Translations under genes and position numbers: made by a program
Part shown: piece after piece, positions 26,189-36,730 of the stretch
Numbering within the stretch: the stretch's first letter is position 1
Layout of the letters: every line of letters starts with the position of its first letter
NCBI GenBank assembly: GCA_963821275.1
Contig: CAWGDF010000013.1
Location: forward strand, 306,472-370,471
Direction of reading: 5' to 3'
Length of the DNA stretch: 64,000 nucleotides
From: JACVRW01 sp963821275
GTDB lineage: Bacteria > Actinomycetota > Thermoleophilia > Solirubrobacterales > Thermoleophilaceae
The notes under the pieces: generated by a model
What the model saw: only the letters and a program-made list of their open reading frames with translations
Databases searched by the model: none
What the model was told of the DNA's origin: nothing

Positions 26189-28084
26189 GCACGCGCGAAG
26201 ACCGAGAAGGCAGCCGGCCCGCAGAGCGCCGCCGCTCCCTCCCCCTTCCCGCCGATCGCCGATTACGCGTTCCTGTCCAACTGCCACACGAGCGCGCTGG
26301 TCGCGCCTGACGGCTCGATCGACTGGCTCTGCGTACCGCGTTTCGACTCGCCGAGCGTGTTCGGGACGCTGCTCGACCGCCAGGCGGGCTCGTTCCGGCT
26401 GGGGCCGTTCGGGGTCAACGTCCCGGCGGCTCGTATCTACGAGCCCGGGACGAACACGCTCCTGACGACTTGGAACACGCCGAGCGGCTGGATCATGGTC
26501 CGCGACTCGCTGACCATGGGCCCGCGGGATCACGAGGACGAGGTCACGCCGCACACGCGGCCGCCGGCCGACGAGGACGGCGATCACATGCTCGTGCGCA
26601 CGGTCCTCTGTCTGGAGGGCAGTGTGGAGGTCGATCTGGTGTGCGAGCCTGTGTTCGACTACGGGCGCACGCCGGCGGAGTGGTCGCTGGTCGACGACAG
26701 CCGTCACGTCGCCGACGCGACGGGTGCCGGCCAGACGATCAGGCTGCGGACCGACATGCCGCTCGGCATCGAGGGCGAACGGGTGAAGGCACGCCACCAC
26801 CTCGGGCAGGGCGAGCAGGTGTACTGCTCGCTCTCCTGGGCCGAGGGTCTCGCGTCGCCGCAGAGCATCGATGAGGCCAACGCTCGGCTCGCTGCCACCA
26901 CACGCTTCTGGCGGGAATGGCTGCACCGGGCGCGCCCGTCGATCATCGCTGGCGCGCGCCGATCGAGCGCTCGGCGCTTGCGATCAAGGGGCTTGACGTA
27001 CATGCCGACCGGCGCGACGGTGGCAGCGGCCACGACGTCGCTGCCCGAGACGCCGGGTGGCGAGCGCAACTGGGATTACCGCTTCACGTGGATCCGGGAC
27101 TCGACCTTCACGCTGCAGGCGCTGCACTTCCTGAACCTCGACTGGGAGGCCGACGAGTTCATGCAGTTCGTCGCCGACCTCGAGCCGAACGATGACGGCG
27201 GGCTTCAGATCATGTATGGGATCGACGGGCGCCGTGACCTGACCGAGAGCACGCGCGATGAGCTCTCCGGGTACGCCGGAGCCCACCCGGTGCGGCTCGG
27301 CAACGGCGCCTTCGACCAGCGTCAGAACGACGTGTTCGGGGCCGCGCTCGACTCGATCCTCCTCCATTCGCGTCGCAGCCAGCGCATGCCGCGGCGGCTC
27401 TGGCCGATCGTCCAGAGCCAGGCGGAGTGCGCCACACAGGTCTGGAAGCAGCCCGACCAGGGCATCTGGGAGGCCCGCGGGGACCCCCAGCACTACGTGT
27501 CGTCGAAGCTGATGTGCTGGGTCGCGCTCGACCGTGCCGCCAAGCTGGCTCACATCGGTGGTGACTCAGCGCTTCAAAAGACCTGGAGCGCCACAGCCGA
27601 CGAGATCAAGGCGGACATCCTCGAACACGGCGTGCGCGACGGCGTGCTGCGCCAGCACTACGACACCGATGCACTCGACGCGTCCACGCTGCTGGCGGCG
27701 CTCTTCGGCTTCCTGCCGGGTGACGACGAGCGGCTGCGCAAGTCCGTCGAGGCGATCGCCGACGACCTCACCGAGGACGGCTTCGTCCTGCGCTACCGGA
27801 CCGACGAGACCGACGACGGCCTCTCCGGCAAGGAGGGGAGCTTCCTGATCTGCTCCTTCTGGCTCGTTTCGGCGCTGGCGGTCGTCGGTGACGGCCAGCG
27901 CGCCCGTGATCTGATGGAGCGCCTGCTCAGCGTCGCCTCGCCGCTGGGCCTGTACGCCGAGGAGTTCGACACCAGCACGGGCAGGCACCTCGGCAACTTC
28001 CCGCAGGCGTTCTCCCACCTCGCGTTGATCGAGGCGGGCGCGCGAATCATCCTCACGGAGCGACTCCAGGAGTACACGACATGA
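26185..28084 (+). CDS. Glycoside hydrolase family 15 (glucoamylase/trehalase type), frameshifted
   Basis: About 631 residues. GH15 enzymes release glucose from trehalose or alpha-glucans. The N-terminal domain starts ADYAFLSNCHTSALVAPDGS and the catalytic barrel contains ERNWDYRFTWIRDSTFTLQAL. SFLICSFWLVSAL and GNFPQAFSHLALIEAG are conserved near the end. There is no signal peptide, so the substrate is probably cytoplasmic trehalose or maltooligosaccharide. ATG 26185 overlaps the zwf stop; the frame must shift near 26193, and two compensating shifts (about 26940 and 26997) hide HRWRAPIERSALAIKGL. ATGA overlap with the next gene. Confidence 0.86.
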
Positions 28085-29670
28085 GCTCCTACGACGTCAT
28101 CGTTATCGGGAGCGGCGCCGGCGGCGGCACGCTCGTGCACCGCCTGGCCCCATCCGGCAAGCGCATCCTGCTGCTGGAGCGTGGCGACTGGCTGACGCGC
28201 GAGCCGCAGAACTGGTCCGCGGCGGACGTGTTCGTCGACAACCGCTACATCTCGGAGGACAGCTGGTACGACGGGAAGGGCAAGCCCTTCCAGCCGCAGG
28301 TCCACTACTTCGTCGGTGGAGCAACGAAGATGTACGGGGCGGCGCTCTACCGGCTGCGCGCGGAGGACTTCGGCGAGCTTCAGCATCACGACGGCATCTC
28401 GCCCGCCTGGCCCATCGGGTACGACGAGATGGAGCCGTACTACACGCAGGCCGAGCAGCTCTACCAGGTGCACGGCGCACGCGGCGAGGACCCCACCGAG
28501 CCGCCCGCGAGCGCACCGTACCCCTTCCCGGCGGTTTCGCACGAGCCGCGGATCCAGCAGCTCGCGGACGACCTCGCCGCCGCCGGACATCAGCCCTTCC
28601 ACGCCCCTTGCGGGGTGATGCTGAACGAAGCCGACATGGCCTACAGCACGTGCGTCCGCTGTTCTACGTGCGATGGCTTCCCCTGCCTCGTGCACGCGAA
28701 GTCCGACGCGGAGGTGCTCGCCGTGCGCCCGGCGCTCGAGCACTCGAACGTCACGTTGCTGAGAAACGCTGAGGCGGTGGCGCTCCACACCAACCCGGGC
28801 GGCACCACCGTGACGGAGGTCGCCGTCGACCGCGAAGGCGTCCGTGAGACCTACAGCGCGGACATCGTCGTCGTCTCGTGCGGAGCGGCCAACTCCGCCA
28901 AGCTGTTGCTCGCCTCCGCCACCGAGAAGCACCCGAACGGCCTCTCGAACCGGTCCGATCAGCTCGGTCGCAACTACACCTTCCACAACAGCCAGGCCGT
29001 GCTGGCTCTGTCCAAGGAGGAGAACCCGACCGTCTTCCAGAAGACGCTCGGCCTCAACGACTTCTACCTCGGCAGCGACGACTTCGAGTACCCGCTGGGC
29101 AACATCCAGATGGTCGGCAAGTCGTCGGCGCCGATGTACCGCGGCGAGAAGCCGCTCGAGACGAAGCTCGCCCCCACGCGGACCTTGGACAACATGGCGC
29201 GCCACGCCGTCGATTTCTGGCTCTCGACCGAGGACCTGCCGCGGCCGGAGAACCGCGTCACGCTGGACGCTGAGAACGGCCGCGTCACGCTCAGCTACAC
29301 GCCCACGAACGAGGAGCCCAAGAAGCGCCTGTTCCACAAGCTCAAGGGACTCTTGAAGCACACCGGGATGCACGAGGACCACCTCATCCCGCGCCACGCC
29401 TACCTCAAGAACGAGATCCCGGTCGCGGGCTGCGCCCACCAGGCCGGTACCTGCCGCTTCGGCACCGACCCCGAGACGTCGGTGCTGAACACCGACTGCC
29501 GGGCACACGAGCTCGACAACCTCTACGTGGTCGACACGAGCTTCTTCCCCAGCATCGGGGCGGTCAACCCGGCGCTCACCGCGATGGCCAACTCGCTGCG
29601 GGTCGGTGACCATCTCCTCGAGCGGCTCGGCGCGGAGAGCTCAGGGAGTGAGCCCGCCCATGCCGCCTGA
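28081..29670 (+). CDS. GMC-family FAD oxidoreductase with Cys cluster
   Basis: 529 residues, intact. The FAD site is DVIVIGSGAGGGTLVHRLA. VGGATKMYGAALYRLR binds the flavin, and the C-terminal catalytic region has AGCAHQAGTCRFG and SFFPSIGAVNPALTAMANSLR. Such proteins oxidise sugars or alcohols and pass electrons to quinone or a cytochrome. Residues 191-202 (CVRCSTCDGFPC) hold four cysteines spaced C-x2-C-x2-C-x4-C, which may ligate a metal or Fe-S centre. No signal or membrane helix is seen. Its position between a glucose-releasing enzyme and NDH-2/cytochrome bd suggests a sugar dehydrogenase feeding quinone; that is inference. Confidence 0.85.
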   Translation: MSSYDVIVIGSGAGGGTLVHRLAPSGKRILLLERGDWLTREPQNWSAADVFVDNRYISEDSWYDGKGKPFQPQVHYFVGGATKMYGAALYRLRAEDFGELQHHDGISPAWPIGYDEMEPYYTQAEQLYQVHGARGEDPTEPPASAPYPFPAVSHEPRIQQLADDLAAAGHQPFHAPCGVMLNEADMAYSTCVRCSTCDGFPCLVHAKSDAEVLAVRPALEHSNVTLLRNAEAVALHTNPGGTTVTEVAVDREGVRETYSADIVVVSCGAANSAKLLLASATEKHPNGLSNRSDQLGRNYTFHNSQAVLALSKEENPTVFQKTLGLNDFYLGSDDFEYPLGNIQMVGKSSAPMYRGEKPLETKLAPTRTLDNMARHAVDFWLSTEDLPRPENRVTLDAENGRVTLSYTPTNEEPKKRLFHKLKGLLKHTGMHEDHLIPRHAYLKNEIPVAGCAHQAGTCRFGTDPETSVLNTDCRAHELDNLYVVDTSFFPSIGAVNPALTAMANSLRVGDHLLERLGAESSGSEPAHAA

Positions 29671-30988
29671 CGCCGAAGCCACCGGGCGGCGCCGGGTCGT
29701 GATCGTCGGCGGCGGGTTCGGCGGGCTGGCCGCTGCGCTCAAGCTGCGCCACGCCGACGTCGACGTGACGATCGTCGACCGCATGAACCACCACCTCTTC
29801 CAGCCGCTCCTCTACCAGGTGGCGGCGGGCGCGCTGGCCCCCAGCGACTGCGCCGCGCCGCTCCGACCGGCTCTGAAAAAGGGCTCCAACACCAGCTTTC
29901 TGATGACCGAGGTGACCGACGTCGACGCCGAGCGGCGCCAAGTGGTCCTCGACCGTGGCGACCGCCTCGACTACGACAGCCTCATCGTCGCGTGCGGCGC
30001 GCAGACGTCCTACTTCGGCCATGACGAGTGGAAGGACGTCTCGTGCGGTGTCAAGACGCTCGCGGACGCGGTCGACCTGCGGAAGCGCTTCTACGGTGCC
30101 TTCGAGGAGGCCGAGCGCACCGACGACCCGGCAGCGCGCGCCGAATGGCTGACGTTCGTCGTCATCGGCGGCGGCCCCACGGGTGTCGAGGTCGCGGGCG
30201 AGCTGGCGATCACCGCCGACGCGATGAAGCGCCAGTTCCGCGGCATCGACCCGGGCGACGCGCGGGTGATCCTGCTCGACGCGGGCGAGCGCGTGGTCTC
30301 CGCGTTCAGTGAGAGGCTCTCGGGGAAGGTCGCTCAGCAGCTCGCCGAGCTCGGCGTGACCGTTCGCGAGGGCGCACGTGCCACCGCCATCGACGCGCGC
30401 GGCGTGACGATCGAGATCGGCGGAGCGACCGAGCGGATCGACACCAGAACGGTCATCTGGGCCGCCGGCGTCCACGCCGTCCCGCTCACCGGCGCCATCG
30501 CCAGCGCGACCGGTGCGAGCACCGACCGCGGCGGGCGCGTCGAGGTCAACCCTGACCTGACGGTCTCCGGCCACCCCGAGATCTCGGTGATCGGCGACGC
30601 CGCCTCCCTCGAGGGACCGGGCGGCAAGCCCCTTCCCGGGCTCGCGACGGTTGCCATCCAGCAAGCCCACCATGTCGCCAAGGGGATCGCCGAGGGCCGG
30701 CCCGGGGCCTCCACGCCCTTCAAGTACTTCGACAAGGGCGCCCTCGCCGTCGTCGGCAAGGGGAAGGCTGTGTGCGAGATCCGCGGACGTGAGCTGTGGG
30801 GCCGGCCCGCCTTCTTCACCTACCTCGGCGTTCACCTCTACTACCTCGGCGGCCAGACCGGCCGTCGGGTCGAGGTGCTCCTCAGGTGGATCGGGACTCG
30901 CTTCGGCGAGCGCCGGAGCGCTCTGATCGAGGGCGAGCTCGCGAGCGTCGAGCGGGAGTCGCCGGCGCCCGCCGAGCCCGTCCGATGA
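29660..30988 (+). CDS. Type II NADH:quinone oxidoreductase (NDH-2-like)
   Basis: 442 residues. Two Rossmann motifs (VVIVGGGFGGLAAA for FAD, VVIGGGPTGVEVAGEL for NADH), MNHHLFQPLLYQVAAGALAP, and GDAASLEGPGGKPLPGLATVAIQQAHHVAKG are diagnostic of non-proton-pumping NADH dehydrogenases. C-terminal amphipathic segments attach it to the membrane. ATG 29660 is preferred to GTG 29648, which sits on top of the AGGGAG sequence. It overlaps the GMC gene by 11 bases and cydA by ATGA, making a direct NADH-quinone-bd oxidase route. Confidence 0.88.
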   Translation: MPPDAEATGRRRVVIVGGGFGGLAAALKLRHADVDVTIVDRMNHHLFQPLLYQVAAGALAPSDCAAPLRPALKKGSNTSFLMTEVTDVDAERRQVVLDRGDRLDYDSLIVACGAQTSYFGHDEWKDVSCGVKTLADAVDLRKRFYGAFEEAERTDDPAARAEWLTFVVIGGGPTGVEVAGELAITADAMKRQFRGIDPGDARVILLDAGERVVSAFSERLSGKVAQQLAELGVTVREGARATAIDARGVTIEIGGATERIDTRTVIWAAGVHAVPLTGAIASATGASTDRGGRVEVNPDLTVSGHPEISVIGDAASLEGPGGKPLPGLATVAIQQAHHVAKGIAEGRPGASTPFKYFDKGALAVVGKGKAVCEIRGRELWGRPAFFTYLGVHLYYLGGQTGRRVEVLLRWIGTRFGERRSALIEGELASVERESPAPAEPVR

Positions 30989-32373
30989 CGGACGCTGCGG
31001 TCCCGATCGCCCTGGATACGGTCGACCTCGCGCGAATCCAGTTCGCGATGACCTCGATCTACCACTTCATCTTCGTGCCGCTGACGCTCGGGCTGGCCCC
31101 GCTGGTGGCGGTCATGCAGACGCTCTGGCACCGGACGAAGAACGAGCAGTGGCTGCGGCTGACGCGCTTCTTCGGAACCCTGCTCCTGATCAACTTCGCC
31201 ATCGGGGTCGCCACCGGCCTGGTGCAGGAGTTCCAGTTCGGGATGAACTGGTCCGTCTACTCCAAGTTCGTGGGCGACGTCTTCGGCGCGCCGCTCGCGA
31301 TCGAGGGCCTCGCGGCCTTCGCGCTCGAGGCCACCTTCCTGGGGCTCTGGATCTTCGGCTGGGACCGGCTATCGCCGCGCCTGCATCTGGCGACGATCTG
31401 GATCGTGGCGCTCGGCACCTGGCTGTCGGCCTACTTCATCCTCGTCGCGAACTCCTGGATGCAGAACCCGGTCGGCTACCGGATCGCCGACGGCAAGGCC
31501 GAGCTGACGGACGTGTGGGCGCTGCTCTCCCACAAGTTCGCCCTCCACGCCTTCCTCCACACGATCCTCGCCGGGCTCTCGACCGCGGCCCTCCTGATCC
31601 TCGGCGTCGCCTGCTGGCACTTCCTCCGCCGCCGCAACGTCGAGCTGTTCCGGCGCGCCGCGGTCTTGGCACTGATCGTGGCGGTGCCGGTGACCGCGAT
31701 CAACCTCGCGGTGGGCAGCCGGTTCGGCATCGTCGCGACCGACCTCCAGCCGATGAAGATCTCGGGCGCGGAGGCGCTCTGGGACTCCGAGAAGCCGGCC
31801 GCGTTCTCGCTCTTCCAGATCGGCGGCTTCACCAAGGAGAACCCCGACCCGAGCGTCAACATCGAGGTACCCGACCTGCTCTCGTTCCTTGCAACCGGCT
31901 CGTTCAAGGACGAGGTCGAGGGGCTCAACCAGATCCAGGCGCAATACGAGCAGCGCTACGGACCGGGTAACTACATCCCGCCCGTCAGGCCGCTGTACTG
32001 GGGCATGCGCGTGATGGCGTACCTCGGCACGCTGATGTTCCTGGTCGCCGCCGTTGGCGCATTCCTCTATCGCAGGGGCAAGCTCGAGACGGCGCGCTGG
32101 TTCCACCGCGTCGCGATCCTCACGATCGCCTTCCCGTTCTTCGCAATGACTGCCGGCTGGGTGCTGACCGAGATGGGCCGGCAGCCGTGGATCGTCCAGG
32201 GGCTGCTGAAGACGGCAGGCGCGAATTCGCCCAGCGTGAGCAGCAGCACGATCTGGGTGAGCATCAGCGTGTTCGCGCTGCTCTACATCGTCCTCGGGAT
32301 CGTCGATTTCGTGCTCATGAGGCGCTACGCGCGCGTCGACCCGCCCGAGGTGCCGGTGGGAGCGTCGACGTGA
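30985..32373 (+). CDS. cydA: Cytochrome bd quinol oxidase subunit I, copy 1
   Basis: 462 residues, intact. His27 in SIYHFIFVP corresponds to the heme b595/d ligand, with EGLAAFALEATFLG in the conserved acidic helix. LHAFLHT carries the heme b558 His and GWVLTEMGRQPW the b558 Met. The Q-loop (QPMKISGAEALWD onward) is short, as in Gram-positive oxidases. It oxidises quinol and reduces O2 in the membrane without pumping protons. The second half diverges clearly from copy 2 at 54307. Confidence 0.93.
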   Translation: MTDAAVPIALDTVDLARIQFAMTSIYHFIFVPLTLGLAPLVAVMQTLWHRTKNEQWLRLTRFFGTLLLINFAIGVATGLVQEFQFGMNWSVYSKFVGDVFGAPLAIEGLAAFALEATFLGLWIFGWDRLSPRLHLATIWIVALGTWLSAYFILVANSWMQNPVGYRIADGKAELTDVWALLSHKFALHAFLHTILAGLSTAALLILGVACWHFLRRRNVELFRRAAVLALIVAVPVTAINLAVGSRFGIVATDLQPMKISGAEALWDSEKPAAFSLFQIGGFTKENPDPSVNIEVPDLLSFLATGSFKDEVEGLNQIQAQYEQRYGPGNYIPPVRPLYWGMRVMAYLGTLMFLVAAVGAFLYRRGKLETARWFHRVAILTIAFPFFAMTAGWVLTEMGRQPWIVQGLLKTAGANSPSVSSSTIWVSISVFALLYIVLGIVDFVLMRRYARVDPPEVPVGAST

Positions 32374-33403
32374 GCCTCCCGGAGGTCTGGTTTCTCCTCA
32401 TCGCGATCTTCTGGGGCGGCCTACTTCCTGCTCGAGGGCTTCGACTTCGGCGTGGGGATCCTGCTTCCGTTCCTGGGCCGTGACGAGCGCGACCGGCGGG
32501 CGATGTTCGACTCGATCGGCCCGGTCTGGGACGGCAACGAGGTCTGGCTGGTCATCGCCGGCGGCGCGACGTTCGCCGCCTTCCCCGTCTGGTACGCGAC
32601 GGCGTTCTCGGGCTTCTACCTCGCCCTGCTGCTCGTCCTCTTCCTCCTGATCATCCGCGTGGTCTCCTTCGAGTGGTGGTCGAAGGGCGATGACCCGCGC
32701 TGGCGGACCGCGTGGCAGTGGGCGAACACGGTCGGGAGCGTCGGCGCTCCGTTCATCTGGGGGGTGGCGCTCGCCAACTTCCTCCACGGAGTGCCGCTCG
32801 ACGGGCAGGGCGACTTCGCGGGCGACTTTCTCGACCTGTTCAGCGCGTACACGGTCTTCGCCGGCCTCGTCGTCGTGCTGCTGTTCGCCTTCCACGGGGC
32901 GACGCTTCCTCACGCTGCGCACCTCGGGTGACTTGTGCGAGCGAGCCGCGAACGCGGCCCGGCGGCTCGCCGTGCCGGCGGCCGTCGGCGTCGCCGCCTT
33001 CCTCGCCTGGACGGTCGCAGTCGCCGTCGACCGAAACGACAAGGACGTCTTCCCGCCCGTCCTCCCTGCCGCGCTCGGCGCCCTGGTGCTGGTCCTCGCC
33101 GTCGTCTTCGTCTTCGGACGGCGGAGCGGCTGGGCATTCGTGATGACCGCGCTCGGGACCGTGCTCGTCGTGGCGACGATCTTCACCAGCCTCTATCCGC
33201 GCGTGCTCGTCTCGAACCCCGAGTTCGCGAACAGCCTGACGATCTCGAACGCGTCGTCCTCGCACTACGCGCTGAAGGTGATGACCATCGCGGCGCTGAT
33301 CGTCGCGCCGATCGTCCTGCTCTACCAGGCGTGGACGTACCACGTGCTACGCGAGCGGGTGGGGGGTGGCGCACCCACGGCGGAAGGGCCCCCGGCCGGC
33401 TGA
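32370..33403 (+). CDS. cydB: Cytochrome bd subunit II, copy 1, frameshifted
   Basis: About 343 residues after removing two bases: an extra G near 32412 (between LLIAIFW and AAYFLLEGFDFGVG) and an extra C near 32904 (between FHGAT and FLTLRTSGDL). SIGPVWDGNEVWLVIAGGATFAAFPVWYA is the family hallmark, and SNASSSHYALKVMTIAAL is near the end. It packs against CydA. Overlaps cydA; cydD follows after five bases. Confidence 0.88.
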
Positions 33404-33408
33404 GTCGC

Positions 33409-35089
33409 GTGCGCGCTCTCGACCCCCGCCTGCTTCGCCGTGCCCGCTCGGCGCGCGTTCTGCTCGCCGCCGACGCCGCGATCGGGCTCGCCACCGCGCT
33501 GCTCGTGCTGGTGGGCGCGACGCTGCTCGCCCGGATCGTCGCGCGCGCGTTCCACGGCGCCTCGCTCGCGGACGTGGCCGGTGACGTCGTCCTGCTCGGG
33601 ATCGTCTTCGCGGGGCGCGGGGCGCTCGCCTGGGGCTTCGAGGTCGCCGGCCGGCGCGGCGCGTCGACGGCACTCTCCGAGCTGCGTCTTGCCCTCGCGG
33701 AGCGGCGGCTTCGCTCGCAGCCGGCAGCCCTCGACGGCACCGAGGCGGGCGAGGTCGCCGCGGCGGCGGTCCAGGGGGTCGAGGCGCTCGAGGCCTATTT
33801 CGCCCGCTACCTGCCCCAGGTCGTGCTCGCCTGCCTCGTGCCGATCGCGGTGCTGCTCTGGGTCGCTCCCATCGACCTCGAGTCGGCGCTGATCATGTTG
33901 CTGACGCTGCCGCTGGTGCCGGTGTTCATGTGGCTGATCGGGATGTACACGGAGCAGAGGACGCGGGAGCGCTGGCAGGAGCTCCGGCGCCTGTCCACCC
34001 ATTTCCTCGACGTCGTGCGCGGGCTGCCCACGCTGCGAGCCGCGGGCCGCGCCCGCACCGAGGCCGCGCGGATCGCCGAGATCAGCGAGCGCCACCGTCG
34101 GGCCACGATGGGGACCCTGCGCGTCAGCTTCCTGTCGGGATCCGTGCTCGAGCTGGCCGCGACGCTCGGAGTCGCGCTCGTCGCGGTCACCGTGGGCGTG
34201 CGGCTCGTCGGCGGCGGGCTCGGCCTGCAGGCCGGCCTGACGGTGCTCGTCCTCGCACCCGAGCTCTACCTGCCGTTCCGCCGGCTCGGCGCCGAGTTCC
34301 ACGCGAGCGCGGACGGCCTCGCCGTGGCGGGCCGCATCCTCGACCTGCTCGACGCGCCGCCTGCGGTGCGGCTCCGGCGGGACGCGCGTTCCGCCCAGCC
34401 CCGCCGACGCCCCGGTGCGCCTGGAGCGCGTGTGCTTCTCCTATCCGGCGCGCCCCGCGCCGGTGCTGGACGAGCTCGACCTCGAGCTGGCGCCCGGCGA
34501 GACCGTGGCACTGGTCGGCGAGAGCGGGGCCGGCAAGAGCACCGTCGCCGCCCTCCTCCTGCGCCTGCTCGAGCCGACGGCCGGCCGCGTCAGCGCGGGC
34601 GGGGTCGACCTCGCCCGCTGCCAGGACCGATGACTGGCGGCGGCAATGTCGCCTGGGTGCCGCAGCATCCGACCCTGCTGCGGGGCAGCGTGGCCGACAA
34701 CATCCGGCTGGGCGACGCGACCGCGTCCGACGCGCGGGTGCTGCAAGCGGCGGCGCTCGCGGGCGCCGACGGCTTCATCGAGGCACTGCCGCGAGCGCAC
34801 GAGACGCTGCGTCGGCGACGGCGGCCGCCCGCTGTCCGCGGGCGAGCGCCGCCGGCTCGGGCTGGCGCGGGCCTTCCTGCGCGATGCGCCGCTCGTGCTT
34901 CTCGACGAGCCGACCGCCGACCTCGACCCGCTGAGCGCCGAGCTGGTTGCCGACGCGGTCGAGCGAGTATGCGCAGGGCGCACCGTCCTTCTGATCGCTC
35001 ATCGTCCCGAGCTCGTTCGGCGCGCCGACCGGGTGGTCCGCCTCGAGCGAGGCCGGGCGCTCTCCGAGCCGGTGCTGGAGGCGGCCTGA
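33409..35089 (+). CDS. cydD: ABC transporter CydD, copy 1, frameshifted
   Basis: About 558 residues after removing four bases (near 34370, 34627, 34648 and 34812). Six membrane helices are followed by an ATPase with GESGAGKSTVAALLLRLLEP, VAWVPQHPTLLRGSVADNIRLG, LSAGERRRLGLARAFLRDAP and LLDEPTADLDP. CydDC exports reduced thiols (cysteine, glutathione) and is needed to assemble cytochrome bd. The stop overlaps the ATG of cydC (TGATG). Confidence 0.86.
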
Positions 35090-36730
35090 TGGCGACTCTG
35101 CGGCGGCTGCTCGCGCTGGCCGGTGCCAGACCCTCCCGTGTCGCGCTCGCCGTCGTCCTCGGCGCACTGACGGTGGCCTTCGGAGCGGGGCTGATGGCGA
35201 CGGCCGGATACCTGATCACGCGCGCGGCCGAGCAGCCGGCGATCCTCTCGCTGATGACGGCGATCGTCGCCGTGCGCTTCTTCGGGATCGCGCGGCCCCT
35301 GGCCCGCTACTTCGAGCGGCTCGCATCGCACGATCTCGCCCTCCGCGTGCTCGGCCGCGTGCGGGTGCGCGTCTACGAGCGCATCGAGCCGCTGGCGCCT
35401 GCGCAGCTCACGGGCTACTCGCGTGGCGACCTGCTCTCACGAATGGTGGCCGACGTGGACGCGTTCCAGAACCTCTACCTGCGTGGTGTCGGCCCACCGC
35501 TCGTCGCCGCTGCTCGCCGGCGCGCTCTGCGTGGGCGCCACCGCAGCCTTCCTGCCGGCGGCGGCGCTCGTCCTCGCGGTCGGGTTGCTCGCCGCCGGGA
35601 TCGCCGTGCCCGCGCTCGCGGGCCACGCTCGGCAGCCGGACCGCCCGGCGGCAGGCGGCGGCGCGTGGCGAGCTCTCGACGGAGCTGGTGGAGCTCCTCG
35701 GCGCCGCGCCGGAGCTCGTCGCGTACGGTGGGGACGCGCGCGGCGCTGGGACGCCTGCGAGCCGCCGATCACGCGCTCGTGCGAATCGGCCGCCGCGATG
35801 CGCTGGCCGCAGGCCTTGGCGACGGCCTCGGCGTGCTGGTGGCCGGCCTGACGGTGGCGATCGTGCTCGCGCTCGCGGTGGGTGCGCACGCGGCGGGGGA
35901 GCTCGATCGGGTGCTGATCGCAATGCTCGCCCTGCTCGCGCTCGCCTCCTTCGAGGCGGTGCAGCCGCTGTCGGCAGTGGCGCGCGAGCTGCCGGCGACG
36001 CTCGGAGCCGGCCAGCGGATACTCGAGCTGATCGATCGGGAGCCCGCCGTTGTCGATCCCGCGGAGCCCGCGCCCTCGCCTTCCCCGCCGTTCTCGGTGG
36101 CGCTCGAGGACGTCGAGTGCTCGTTACGCGCCCGACGAGCCACTCGTGCTGGACGGTTTCAGCCTCCGCCTCGAGCCCGGGGCTCGGGTCGCGCTGCTGG
36201 GGGCGAGCGGAGCGGGCAAGACGACCGTGGTGAATCTGCTCCTCCGCTTCCTCGACCCCGAGCAGGGGCGCGTCACGCTCGGCGAGCGAGACCTGCGCGA
36301 CTACCGGCAGGACGACCTCCGCCGGGCGATCGCCGTCGCCGGCCAGGACTCTCATTTGTTCTCGGCAACCATCCGCGAGAACGTCCGGCTCGCACGGCCC
36401 GAGGCGAGCGACGCCGAGATCGAGCACGCGCTCGATCGCGCCCGGCTCTGGCACTGGGTTCGCGACCTCCCGGAAGGCTTGGACACGTACGTGGGCGAGC
36501 AGGGCCGTCAGCTCTCGGCGGGGCAGCGGCAGCGGCTGGTCATTGCCCGGGCGCTGCTCACCGACGCTCCCGTGCTCGTGCTCGACGAGCCCACCGCCCA
36601 CCTCGACCCGCCAAATGCGGAGAGGCTGATGGAGGACGTGCTGAGCGCCGCCGGCGAGCGGTCCGTGCTGCTCATTACGCACCGGCCGGAGGGCCTGGCG
36701 CTCGTGGACGACGTCGTGGTGCTCCCGTGA
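35089..36730 (+). CDS. cydC: ABC transporter CydC, copy 1, frameshifted
   Basis: About 545 residues after removing four bases (near 35498, 35640, 35745 and 36125). MATAGYLITRAAEQP and RYFERLASHDLALRVLGRVRV are typical of CydC. The ATPase has GASGAGKTTVVNLLLRFLDP, LSAGQRQRLVIARALL and VLDEPTAHLDPP. Partner of CydD. A 4701-base open frame from 32935 runs through cydB, cydD, cydC and the epimerase only because the frameshifts happen to leave it open; it is not a fusion protein. Confidence 0.86.

Noticed and set aside
32404..32910. Programmed ribosomal frameshifting in cydB, cydD and cydC
   Set aside because: The second cyd cluster has the same genes with no shift, there are several breaks per gene, and no slippery heptamer with downstream structure is seen.
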